Shown piece after piece: positions 6,841 to 14,627 of a stretch of DNA of 64,000 nucleotides; the stretch's first letter is position 1; each line of letters opens with the position of its first letter. The position numbers and the translations under genes are program-made. The notes under the pieces are model-generated. The model ran no database searches, was not told the origin of the DNA, and saw only the letters and a program-made list of their open reading frames with translations. Source of the stretch: JABWAN01 sp041918175 (GTDB lineage: Bacteria > Zhuqueibacterota > Zhuqueibacteria > Zhuqueibacterales > Zhuqueibacteraceae). The stretch lies in NCBI GenBank assembly GCA_041918175.1, contig JAYRWE010000042.1, positions 1 to 64,000 of the forward strand. Reading direction: 5' to 3'.

Positions 6841-9252
6841 ATGCACAGACGTCTTTTAATTTTTGCGCTCGCCTTTGCCACCGCCGCCCTCTCCCAGCCG
6901 CTTCCCAGCTATTACGCGCGCTATTCTTTTTTGCAGGCCGCACCCGCGGCATTTTCCGACGGACTTGTGGGCTTCGTCAATCCCGCGAATCTCGCATTGC
7001 TCAAACAAACGGAGCATCGCTTCTATTGGTCCACGGAAGGAACCGATCCGAGTTCGTTCAATGATTGGGGCTATTTCAGCGGCGCGCGTGGATTGGGCTT
7101 TGGCATGATGCGGCAAAATATCAATGGCGCGACTGTGAAGGATTATCGTCTCACCACCGGCTTCGGCACGCGCGGTTTTGCGCTTGGCCTCGGCTATGGT
7201 TGGTCGCGCGGTGATTTCGATGCGATGGGCCGCGAGCGTTTGCTCACGAGCGGCGCAATCATTCGGCCTTCGCGTTATCTTTCGCTCGGCTTGCTCGGAA
7301 ATTTTTCTTTGGAAAGCAACGCGCGCGAAGGCGTGGCCGAGATCGGCGTGCGACCGTTCGGTTCGCCACGTTTGACGCTTTTTGCCGATGCCGCTTTGCA
7401 AAAAGACGAACAACTTTCGGATGCACCGTGGAGTGCGGGCGCAGCGTTGCAACTCGCCGCGGGGATCAATCTTGTTGGCCGCAGTTTTAAAGGCGACGCG
7501 TTCACGCTCGGCCTCAGTCTCAACTTGGGCCGCGTGGAAGTCGGCGCACAATCGCACTTCGACGCGGAACGCGAACACGCTTTCAATAGCTACATGATTC
7601 GCCTCGGCAGTCGCCAACCGAGTTTCACCGAGGCGCTTGCGAAACGCAACCGCCGCTATCTTCCGCTCACGTTCAAAGGCCGTGTCGATTATCAAAAATT
7701 TGTTTTCGGTGATGAAGACACGCACCGCTTTCTCGAAATCTTGCAGAGCATTCGCGCCGCGGCGCACGACCATCGCACGGGTGTGATCGCACTCAATCTT
7801 TCCACCACGCGCATGATGCCCGAGCATGCGTGGGAAATTCGCGAAGAACTGCTGCGCGCAAGAGAGGCCGGTAAAAAGATTTTCGTGTTTATTGACAACG
7901 CGGAGATGACGACCTATCATCTCGCCAGCGTGGCCGATAAAATTTTTATGGACCCCGAAGGCTCGCTCATGCTCGAAGGCTTTCGCCTCGGCCGCACCTA
8001 TTTGAAAGGCACGTTGGAAAAATTAGGCCTCGGCTTCGACGAGTGGCGTTTTTTCAAATACAAATCCGCGATGGAGAATTATAGTCGCACGAACATGTCG
8101 GAGGCCGATCGCGAGCAATATCAAAACTTCGTGGATGATTGGTATGAACTCGTGCGCAGCGAGGTGTGCAGCAGCCGCAAGTTGAGCGCGCAAACTTTTG
8201 ACGCTCTCATTGACAACGAAGTTTTCTTTCTCGCCGAGCAAGCAATCGCCAAGGGCCTCGTCGATTCGCTCGCGCGCTGGTCCGCATTGTCCGAGACGAT
8301 TGCCAAGAGCACAGGCCACGGCATGCGCACAGCATCTGCTCGCGCGCTGCAAGCAGATGCTGTGCGCTCGGAATCATGGGGCGAGAAGCCTAAGATTGCA
8401 GTGGTGTATGCGCTCGGCGTGTGCGCTCTGGATGAAGGCATTCGCGCACGTTGGCTCGAACAGGTGCTGCTCAATCTCGCAAAGCAATCTTCAGTAAAGG
8501 CAATTGTGTTTCGCGTAGATTCGCCGGGCGGCGATGGGCTGGCGAGCGATCTCGTCGCCGAAGCTTTGCTCAAATGCAAAGCGCAGAAACCCGTCATTGT
8601 GAGTCAAGGCCAAGTTGCGGGCAGCGGCGGCTATTGGATTTCGATGTATGGCGATCAAATCATTGCCGGGCCGAATACGATCACCGGCTCCATCGGCGTG
8701 ATTGGCGGATGGGTTTATGACAATGGCTTGAGCAACAAGTTGGGCATGACGTCGGACCACGTGCAACGCGGCGCGCATGCCGATCTCGGCTTTGGTGTGC
8801 GTTTGCCGCTGCTCGGCGTGCAAGTGCCCGCGCGCAATCTCACCGCGGAAGAGCGCGAGCGAGTCGCCGGCTTTATGCAAAAATTTTATGACGGCTTCGC
8901 GGCGAAAGTAGCGAAAGGCCGCAAGCTTTCTCTCGAGCGCGTGAAGGAGATTGCGGAAGGACATTTCTATTCCGGCGTTGACGGCAAAACGCTCGGCTTG
9001 GTGGATGAGATCGGCGGAATGATGACGGCGCTCGCAATGGCGAAACAACGCGCGGGCTTCGCGGCGAACGACGAAGTGGATCTGATCGAAATTCCGCGCA
9101 CCAAAGGCTTCTTCGATTTCGGCGCGCTCTTTTCGCCGCTGCCCACGCAAGTTTCCGAAGACGCGGTGCTGCACTATCTCAAAATGATGAGCACGCGCCC
9201 GGGACAGCCGTTGCCGATGCTCTTGCCCGGCACGTATCCGACGCTGGAATGA
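6841..9252 (+). CDS. sppA: Signal peptide peptidase SppA (67K type) with N-terminal beta-barrel-like domain
   Basis: I choose the ATG at 6841 (CGGAG upstream, then signal peptide MHRRLLIFALAFATAALS), giving 803 residues. Residues ~30-270 alternate glycine/aromatic strands (ALGLGYGWSRGDF, LSLGLLGNFSLES) like an outer-membrane barrel. Residues ~280-780 are two SppA repeats. The catalytic dyad is Lys408 (FKYKSAMENY) and Ser595 (VAGSGGYWIS), matching E. coli Lys209/Ser409. SppA degrades cleaved signal peptides and is normally ~600 residues in the inner membrane. The extra domain raises the possibility of a different location. A 16-bp perfect inverted repeat sits in the linker at codons 495-509. 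Confidence 0.88.
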   Translation: MHRRLLIFALAFATAALSQPLPSYYARYSFLQAAPAAFSDGLVGFVNPANLALLKQTEHRFYWSTEGTDPSSFNDWGYFSGARGLGFGMMRQNINGATVKDYRLTTGFGTRGFALGLGYGWSRGDFDAMGRERLLTSGAIIRPSRYLSLGLLGNFSLESNAREGVAEIGVRPFGSPRLTLFADAALQKDEQLSDAPWSAGAALQLAAGINLVGRSFKGDAFTLGLSLNLGRVEVGAQSHFDAEREHAFNSYMIRLGSRQPSFTEALAKRNRRYLPLTFKGRVDYQKFVFGDEDTHRFLEILQSIRAAAHDHRTGVIALNLSTTRMMPEHAWEIREELLRAREAGKKIFVFIDNAEMTTYHLASVADKIFMDPEGSLMLEGFRLGRTYLKGTLEKLGLGFDEWRFFKYKSAMENYSRTNMSEADREQYQNFVDDWYELVRSEVCSSRKLSAQTFDALIDNEVFFLAEQAIAKGLVDSLARWSALSETIAKSTGHGMRTASARALQADAVRSESWGEKPKIAVVYALGVCALDEGIRARWLEQVLLNLAKQSSVKAIVFRVDSPGGDGLASDLVAEALLKCKAQKPVIVSQGQVAGSGGYWISMYGDQIIAGPNTITGSIGVIGGWVYDNGLSNKLGMTSDHVQRGAHADLGFGVRLPLLGVQVPARNLTAEERERVAGFMQKFYDGFAAKVAKGRKLSLERVKEIAEGHFYSGVDGKTLGLVDEIGGMMTALAMAKQRAGFAANDEVDLIEIPRTKGFFDFGALFSPLPTQVSEDAVLHYLKMMSTRPGQPLPMLLPGTYPTLE
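8325..8367. repeat. Perfect 16-bp inverted repeat inside sppA
   Basis: Arms at 8325-8340 and 8352-8367 are exact reverse complements around an 11-base loop. The left arm is GCGCACAGCATCTGCT. The element is in frame and encodes the linker between the two SppA repeats. It has no T tract, so it does not look like a terminator. Confidence 0.9.
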
Positions 9253-9274
9253 AAGCCTCGGTTGAAACCGCAGA

Positions 9275-9351
9275 CTAGGAGATGAAAGTCCCATGAACGG
9301 GACTAACCACCATTGGGTGATAGTCCCGCTTGCGGGACTTGCATCTCCTAG
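9275..9351. repeat. 77-bp imperfect palindromic intergenic element
   Basis: The ends CTAGGAGATG (9275-9284) and CATCTCCTAG (9342-9351) are reverse complements, and AGTCCC/GGGACT blocks repeat inside in mirrored order. A smaller hairpin is AGTCCCGCTTGCGGGACT. It lies 22 bases after the sppA stop. It may terminate transcription from both sides, or be a REP/MITE-like element. Confidence 0.8.
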
Positions 9352-9372
9352 CCCCGTGATTCATCACGGGGC
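9351..9372. terminator. Hairpin after sppA (possible terminator or repeat part)
   Basis: A 9-bp perfect stem GCCCCGTGA/TCACGGGGC with loop TTCA directly abuts the 77-bp palindrome. No U-tract follows, so it may be part of the repeat rather than an intrinsic terminator. Confidence 0.5.
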
Positions 9373-9462
9373 GAAAGCTGGCGGGAGCACGGTGCAAAAT
9401 TTCGGAAGAACGACAGCTTTGACTCGTCCGGCTTTATCCGTGAGAAATTCGATCTCACTCAT
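9364..9462 (-). pseudogene. Truncated antitoxin-like gene fragment
   Basis: From an ATG at 9462 with GAGG upstream, the frame reads MSEIEFLTDKAGRVKAVVLP and then runs into non-homologous residues, stopping at codon 33. The first 20 residues resemble the start of small antitoxins, where the VLP strand is followed by a helix and a 60-90 residue protein. The break coincides with the palindromic element at 9351-9372, so insertion or recombination probably removed the C-terminus. No toxin gene follows. The family assignment rests on a short segment. Confidence 0.45.
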
Positions 9463-9510
9463 CTTATACCTCGTGTTTTGCTGGTTGTCTTTTGAATCGG
9501 GCCGCTGCTA

Positions 9511-9531
9511 TTTCCGCGTGCGCTTTTGATC
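9511..9531. repeat. Direct repeat, left copy (flanks carbamoyltransferase)
   Basis: These 21 bases, TTTCCGCGTGCGCTTTTGAT plus a C, recur exactly at 11433-11453. Similarity continues for a few bases (CCGTGTG against CTGTGTG). Confidence 0.85.
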
Positions 9532-9548
9532 CGTGTGCTCCTGCCCAT

Positions 9549-11360
9549 CTAATCCAACTCCAACACTCTCTCCCAATCCTCTTCTTGCGCCCACGCCGGT
9601 TGCGCTTTTTTGTCGAGCAAAAAATTTCCCAGGACGAGATAATCCATGTTCGTGCGCATGAAGCACGCATACGCATGCTCCGGCGCGCAGACAATCGGCT
9701 CGCCGCGCACGTTGAACGACGTGTTGATCAGCATCGGGCAACCGGTGATCGCCTCAAACTTTTTTAGCAGTTCATAAAATCGCGGATGTTCCTCCCCACT
9801 CACGGTTTGCACGCGCGCGGAATAATCCACGTGTGTCACCGCGGGAAATGCCGAGCGCAATACTTTGAGTTGCTCAAAGCCGAGCGCGCCGTTTTCGCTT
9901 TGCGGCGTGCGCCATTTTTCCAACACCGGCGCCACGAGCATCATGTACGGACTCGCGCGGTCGAGCCAAAAATATTCGGAGACTTTTTCCGCCAACACCG
10001 CAGGCGCAAACGGCCGAAAGCTCTCGCGGAATTTTATTTTGAGATTCATCAACGCCTGCATCTTGGGCGAGCGCGCATCACCGAGAATGCTGCGGCTCCC
10101 GAGCGCGCGCGGCCCAAACTCCATACGGCCTTGAAACCATCCCACCACATTCTGCTCCGCAAGTAACTCCGCAACGACAACAGGCAGCTCGACATCATCA
10201 AGCTTTTTGCAAGGGAGATTTTTTTCATGTAGAAATGCCGCGAGGGCTTCATTATCAAACGCGGGCCCCAAGTACGAACCTCGCTGACGATCATGACTTT
10301 GCGAAGCGCTGCGCGCATTGCCGAGATAACGATACCACGTATACAACGCCGCGCCCAATGCGCCGCCGGCATCGCCCGCCGCGGGTTGAATCCAAACATC
10401 GTCAAACGAGCCTTCACGCAAAAGGCGACCATTGCCCACGCAATTCAACGCTACGCCGCCGGCCAACACGAGATGCTTCATCTTGGTTTCGCGTTGAACA
10501 TGACGCGCCATGCGCAATAAAATTTCTTCGGTCACAACTTGCACCGAGCGCGCAAGATCCATTTCGCGTTGCGTGATCGGCGTTTCCGGTTTGCGCGCCG
10601 GGCCGCCAAAGAGTTTCGCGAAGCGCGCGTTGGTCATGGTCAACCCCGCGCAATAGTCGAAATACTTCATGTTCATTTTAAACGAGCCATCGGCTTTCAG
10701 ATCAATCAACTCGCGCAAAATGATTTCGACATATTTCGGCTCGCCATAAGGCGCGAGGCCCATCACTTTGTACTCGCCGGAATTGACTTTGAAACCGGTG
10801 AAATACGTGAACGCGGAGTAAAGCAGGCCGAGCGAGTGCGGAAACTTCAACTCCGCGTGCAACTCGATGACATTATCACGACCAATGCCATAGCTCGAAG
10901 TGCACCATTCGCCCACACCGTCGATGGTCAAGATCGCAGCCTCTTGAAACGGCGAGGGATAAAACGCCGAGGCCGCATGCGATTCATGATGCTCGGGAAA
11001 AATAATTTTGCCGCTATAGCCCATCTCATTTTTGATATGCTCTTTCATCCACAACTTGCTTTTCAACCAAAGCGGCATGGCCATGAGAAACGAGCGCAAC
11101 CCGGCCGGAGCATAGGCGAGATACGTGGTAAGCAAGCGCTCAAATTTGATGAACGGCTTATCATAGAAAGCAACGTAGTCAAGCTGCGCAACGTCGAGGC
11201 CGCCTTCTTGCAAACAATAACGCGCGGCCTGCGCCGGAAAAACGAAATCATGTTTCTTGCGCGTGAAGCGCTCTTCCTGCGCCGCGGCAATGATTTCACC
11301 GTCGCGCACCAAGCACGCCGCGCTGTCGTGATAATAAGCGGAGAGACCGAGAATGTTCAT
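9549..11360 (-). CDS. Carbamoyltransferase (NodU/TobZ family)
   Basis: A 603-residue enzyme starting at MNILGLSAYYHDSAACLV, a family start; the 36 codons before it are repeat-derived. The N-terminal Kae1-like ATPase/carbamoyl-adenylate domain contains PEHHESHAASAFYPSPF and LAGGVALNCVGNGRL. The C-terminal domain has GRMEFGPRALGSRSIL and FRPFAPAVL, then the closing INTSFNVRGEPIVCAPEHA. These enzymes move a carbamoyl group from carbamoyl phosphate to a hydroxyl on a sugar or natural product. No acceptor-making genes are adjacent, so the substrate is unknown. The gene is bracketed by 21-bp direct repeats. The ribosome site is weak. Confidence 0.9.
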   Translation of the reverse strand: MNILGLSAYYHDSAACLVRDGEIIAAAQEERFTRKKHDFVFPAQAARYCLQEGGLDVAQLDYVAFYDKPFIKFERLLTTYLAYAPAGLRSFLMAMPLWLKSKLWMKEHIKNEMGYSGKIIFPEHHESHAASAFYPSPFQEAAILTIDGVGEWCTSSYGIGRDNVIELHAELKFPHSLGLLYSAFTYFTGFKVNSGEYKVMGLAPYGEPKYVEIILRELIDLKADGSFKMNMKYFDYCAGLTMTNARFAKLFGGPARKPETPITQREMDLARSVQVVTEEILLRMARHVQRETKMKHLVLAGGVALNCVGNGRLLREGSFDDVWIQPAAGDAGGALGAALYTWYRYLGNARSASQSHDRQRGSYLGPAFDNEALAAFLHEKNLPCKKLDDVELPVVVAELLAEQNVVGWFQGRMEFGPRALGSRSILGDARSPKMQALMNLKIKFRESFRPFAPAVLAEKVSEYFWLDRASPYMMLVAPVLEKWRTPQSENGALGFEQLKVLRSAFPAVTHVDYSARVQTVSGEEHPRFYELLKKFEAITGCPMLINTSFNVRGEPIVCAPEHAYACFMRTNMDYLVLGNFLLDKKAQPAWAQEEDWERVLELD

Positions 11361-11432
11361 AAAAAAGTTTATTTGAGATGTACCCTCGGGCGACGCACTC
11401 GGATCAAAAACACACGCTGCAAAGCAAAGCTT

Positions 11433-11453
11433 TTTCCGCGTGCGCTTTTGATC
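11433..11453. repeat. Direct repeat, right copy (flanks carbamoyltransferase)
   Basis: Exact 21-base copy of 9511-9531 in the same orientation. It lies 73 bases before the carbamoyltransferase start. Confidence 0.85.
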
Positions 11454-11509
11454 TGTGTGTAGCCCCAAAAACTTTCGGCGCTTTATTCTGAGTTTGAAAA
11501 GCCAATCGC

Positions 11510-12649
11510 CTAGCGCCGATACATTTCATCAAACGCACGATGCGCGTGCATCACCGCCGCGCGCATCAAGTCCTCTGCCTGTGCGGTTTCGCGCTGCGCG
11601 AGCAAAGCGATGAGCTGCGTCGTGTTCAAATCACGCGCGGCGATCTCGCACGCCTCCCAACTCAAGATGCTGCGCACCACGCGATCCAGCGCTTGCTCGA
11701 CGTTGTCATACGGCCGCACTTGCATATCGTGACCTTTCCAACGTTTATAGCCGGCCTCTTGCATCAAGCCCGCAATCGCGATGTTCATCCCGTTCACGCG
11801 CGCGCCGTGATCGATGTCATACTTGCCCGGGCCGCCGAGAATAATGCCGTCGTTGTAGCCTTGACTGTTGAGATGCGTGTGCAACATCGCATTGCTGTCC
11901 AACTCTTCCATCGTATCATACACATGATCGAGGCCAATCATTTCCGAATGCCCGATTTCTTTGTTCACGCCCTTCTTCGTGCGCTGCACGCCAAACTCTT
12001 CTTCCAGTCTGCGCCAAAAAAGCAACGCGCTCGCCACCGTGGGCAAGAGCATTGCCGGATGGCCTTCGTTCGGCTTCGGCTCAATGGCAAAATACAATTC
12101 CCCTCCGAGCTTGTGTTCATATTCGCAGAGCTTCGCCATGCTCTCTTTCAAATTTTGATACATGCGCTTCACGCCGATAGTCGCGAGATCATAACCAAAC
12201 GAGCCGTTCCAAATCACAAGCGAAGGCGCTTTGTTTTTATCGCGCGACCATGCTTTGCGCAACGGACCATAGGCCAGCGCAACCGCACGCTCGCCTAATG
12301 TCTCCGCGGCTTTGCGCTCATTCGCCTCAAGCGAAGCCATGCCGCCATAAGCAAAGTGCGCGTGCGCCCCGGGCGTCACCATCGCGAGCGCAATGCCAGT
12401 TTCATTCAGCGCCGCGGCAATCGCCTCCGCGGTTGTCTCGTCATATTCATTGTCATAGTGCAGTTCCACACCCAGTTCGATATGCTGCGGCAATTTCGGC
12501 GCGATCTTTTCTTTGAGCAGATGAATGAACTTCACCGTGCTGAATTTTTCCGCGCGCCATTCCGGACGAATGTTCGCGGGCACGAAACCGCCTTTGCCGG
12601 AATGAAACGTCCAACGGCACAAGCTGTGAAGAGAAGTAAGGAGCGGCAT
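11510..12649 (-). CDS. xylA: Xylose isomerase-like TIM-barrel sugar isomerase
   Basis: A 379-residue protein with an AGGAA ribosome site. Metal-site motifs of the xylose isomerase superfamily are visible: FAIEPKPNEGHP, NKEIGHSEMIGLDH and the late DIDHGARVNG. It differs from textbook XylA elsewhere, with IWNGSFGYD where VWGGREG is expected. Family role: reversible aldose/ketose isomerisation using two divalent metals. The xylulokinase gene lies just upstream on the same strand, so conversion of D-xylose to D-xylulose is the best guess. Another aldose is possible given the divergence. Confidence 0.78.
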   Translation of the reverse strand: MPLLTSLHSLCRWTFHSGKGGFVPANIRPEWRAEKFSTVKFIHLLKEKIAPKLPQHIELGVELHYDNEYDETTAEAIAAALNETGIALAMVTPGAHAHFAYGGMASLEANERKAAETLGERAVALAYGPLRKAWSRDKNKAPSLVIWNGSFGYDLATIGVKRMYQNLKESMAKLCEYEHKLGGELYFAIEPKPNEGHPAMLLPTVASALLFWRRLEEEFGVQRTKKGVNKEIGHSEMIGLDHVYDTMEELDSNAMLHTHLNSQGYNDGIILGGPGKYDIDHGARVNGMNIAIAGLMQEAGYKRWKGHDMQVRPYDNVEQALDRVVRSILSWEACEIAARDLNTTQLIALLAQRETAQAEDLMRAAVMHAHRAFDEMYRR

Positions 12650-12766
12650 GAGGTTCCTTGGGTTGGAGTGGTGAAGTTTTGGGGTAATGGAGTGTTGGTG
12701 TTGAATTATTTCGAGAGACTACTTGGCTTGTCATTTCGCTTCAGCAGCAATAGATTTTTTTTATGG

Positions 12767-12809
12767 CTTGTCGCTGCTTCACCGAGGTGTCTTCTTCGCT
12801 TGTTTACCG
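12767..12809. repeat. Dispersed intergenic repeat, copy A
   Basis: CTTGTCGCTGC (12767-12777) and TCTTCTTCGCTTGTTTACCG (12790-12809) recur in the same order and near-identical spacing at 46113-46156. Weaker similarity continues on the right (AAGCG and GACTT blocks). It lies in the xylB-xylA gap. Confidence 0.65.
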
Positions 12810-12947
12810 AGGTTTATCTTTTCAAGCGAGGTGACTTCAAAGCGACGGCATCCCGCCGCCTGAAATTGCTTTTCAAGTTGAATGATCAACCTGAATCCCT
12901 GCGGTTGCCAAACAATCCGTGTTCGCCGCAACAATCTTCCGAAATTT

Positions 12948-14459
12948 CTACTCGCGCGCAACATGAAATTCCGGCGCGGCCATGCGTTCTTGCAAACGCT
13001 GCCGCCATCTTTCATAAGCTGCGTGATAAGCCGCTTGCTCCTGCGTATTGGGGGCAACGGTTTTAAGCGCGCGCAAACCGACAAAAGCCTCGTCAAAATT
13101 TTTGTAAATGCCCGCGCCCACTGCAGCCGCACGCGCCGCGCCTTGCGCGCCTTCCGTGTCGAACAGCTCAATCGTCGCGTTGGTGATCGTCGCAAACGCT
13201 TCGCAAAAGAGCGGACTGAGAAACATGTTCGCGTGCCCGGCGCGCACATGCTGAATGCGCAGGCCCATCCCGCGCATAATTTCCACGCCGTAGTTCAACG
13301 CAAACACGATGCCCTCCTGCCCCGCGCGCAGCACGTGCGCCCGCTCATGCGTATTGAGATTCAAACCGAGCAACGCAGCACCGAGATTTTGGTTTTCCAA
13401 TGTGCGCTCCGCGCCGTTGCCAAAGGGCAGAAAGCTCAAGCCCTCTGCGCCAATCGGCGCGCGCGCTGCGAGTGCATTCATTTCAGCATAAGAAACATTC
13501 GCGCCGAAATTATTTTTCAACCAACGATTCAAGCTGCCCGTGCCATTCACACAAAGTAACACGCCATAGCGCGGCTGCGCCGCGGAATGATTCACATGCA
13601 CAAACGTATTCACGCGCGAGCGCGCATCATAATCCGGCTGTTCGCCCACGCCATACACCACGCCCGAAGTGCCGGCAGTCGCGGCCAACTCTCCGGGGCG
13701 CAACACGCGCAATGAAAAAGCATTGTTGGGCTGATCTCCGGCGCGATAAGAAATTTTCGTTCCCGCGTGCAGACCCAATTCGCGCGCCGCAGCTTGCGTT
13801 AATTCGCCTTGCACCGCAAACGTCGGCACAATTTCGGGAATCAAATCGGGAGAGAGGTGCCAGTGCGCGAGTAAGTCGTGCGCCAAAGTTTGCTGTGGAA
13901 AATTCCACAAAATGCCTTCGGACAAACCCGAAGGCGTGGTGCGAATCGCGCCGCACATTTTCATGGCAATAAAATCGCCGGGGAGCATCATCTTGTACAC
14001 GCGCGCAAAAACTTCCGGCTCATGCCGCGCGACCCATTGCAGCTTCGCCGCCGTGAAATTGCCAGGCGAGTTGAGAAAATTTTTGAGGCAAGCTTCTTCG
14101 CCAAATGTATGAAAGGCCTCTTCGCCAATCTCCACCGCGCGGCTATCGCACCAAATGATCGCCGGGCGCAGCACGTTGTGCTGTTTATCAATCAACACGA
14201 GGCCGTGCATTTGATACGAAATGCCAAGCGCCTTGATCTCGGCCGGAGCCACGCGCGCGCGCGTTAAAATTTCTGCGGTCGCGAGCTTCACATGCTCCCA
14301 CCATATTTCAGGATCTTGCTCCGCCCAGCTCGCATGAGGCGCGACAATCGCCATCTCCGTTTTCGGCGAGGTCGCCGCAGCGACGAGCTTGCCGGTTTCA
14401 ACTTCTAAAAGCGCAGCTTTGATGGAAGAGCTGCCGATATCATAACCGAGCACATACAT
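12948..14459 (-). CDS. xylB: Xylulokinase (FGGY family)
   Basis: A 503-residue sugar kinase. I choose the ATG at 14459 (MYVLGYDIGSSSIKAALLEV), where the FGGY phosphate-1 motif begins. AGAAAGAGAAA precedes it, and the long upstream extension of the frame overlaps the divergent gene. ISYQMHGLVLI and the catalytic-aspartate segment AGDQPNNAF are present, followed by ATAGTSGVVYGV in the nucleotide domain. It phosphorylates D-xylulose to xylulose 5-phosphate for the pentose phosphate pathway. The isomerase gene lies 298 bases downstream. Another pentulose is possible. Confidence 0.88.
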   Translation of the reverse strand: MYVLGYDIGSSSIKAALLEVETGKLVAAATSPKTEMAIVAPHASWAEQDPEIWWEHVKLATAEILTRARVAPAEIKALGISYQMHGLVLIDKQHNVLRPAIIWCDSRAVEIGEEAFHTFGEEACLKNFLNSPGNFTAAKLQWVARHEPEVFARVYKMMLPGDFIAMKMCGAIRTTPSGLSEGILWNFPQQTLAHDLLAHWHLSPDLIPEIVPTFAVQGELTQAAARELGLHAGTKISYRAGDQPNNAFSLRVLRPGELAATAGTSGVVYGVGEQPDYDARSRVNTFVHVNHSAAQPRYGVLLCVNGTGSLNRWLKNNFGANVSYAEMNALAARAPIGAEGLSFLPFGNGAERTLENQNLGAALLGLNLNTHERAHVLRAGQEGIVFALNYGVEIMRGMGLRIQHVRAGHANMFLSPLFCEAFATITNATIELFDTEGAQGAARAAAVGAGIYKNFDEAFVGLRALKTVAPNTQEQAAYHAAYERWRQRLQERMAAPEFHVARE

Positions 14460-14627
14460 GCGTTTCTCTTTCTCATTTGCGAAGACGCTATTGGAGTCGT
14501 TCAAAAATGCGATAAATCCGCGCGCGGCGCAAGTGGTTTGTGCGCGGCAAATTGTGCTTGCAAAGCCGAAGGGAAATTCTATTTTGCGCGAGGTCGTTTT
14601 GCTTCTCAAAATTTTTAGGAGAGTATT

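Noticed and set aside
9293..9529. Plus-strand 78-codon frame after sppA
   Set aside because: It runs through the palindromic element and is opposite the antitoxin fragment; no ribosome site.
12356..13066. Plus-strand frame spanning the xylA start, intergenic gap and xylB end
   Set aside because: No domain, Arg-rich antisense composition, and it crosses two real genes.
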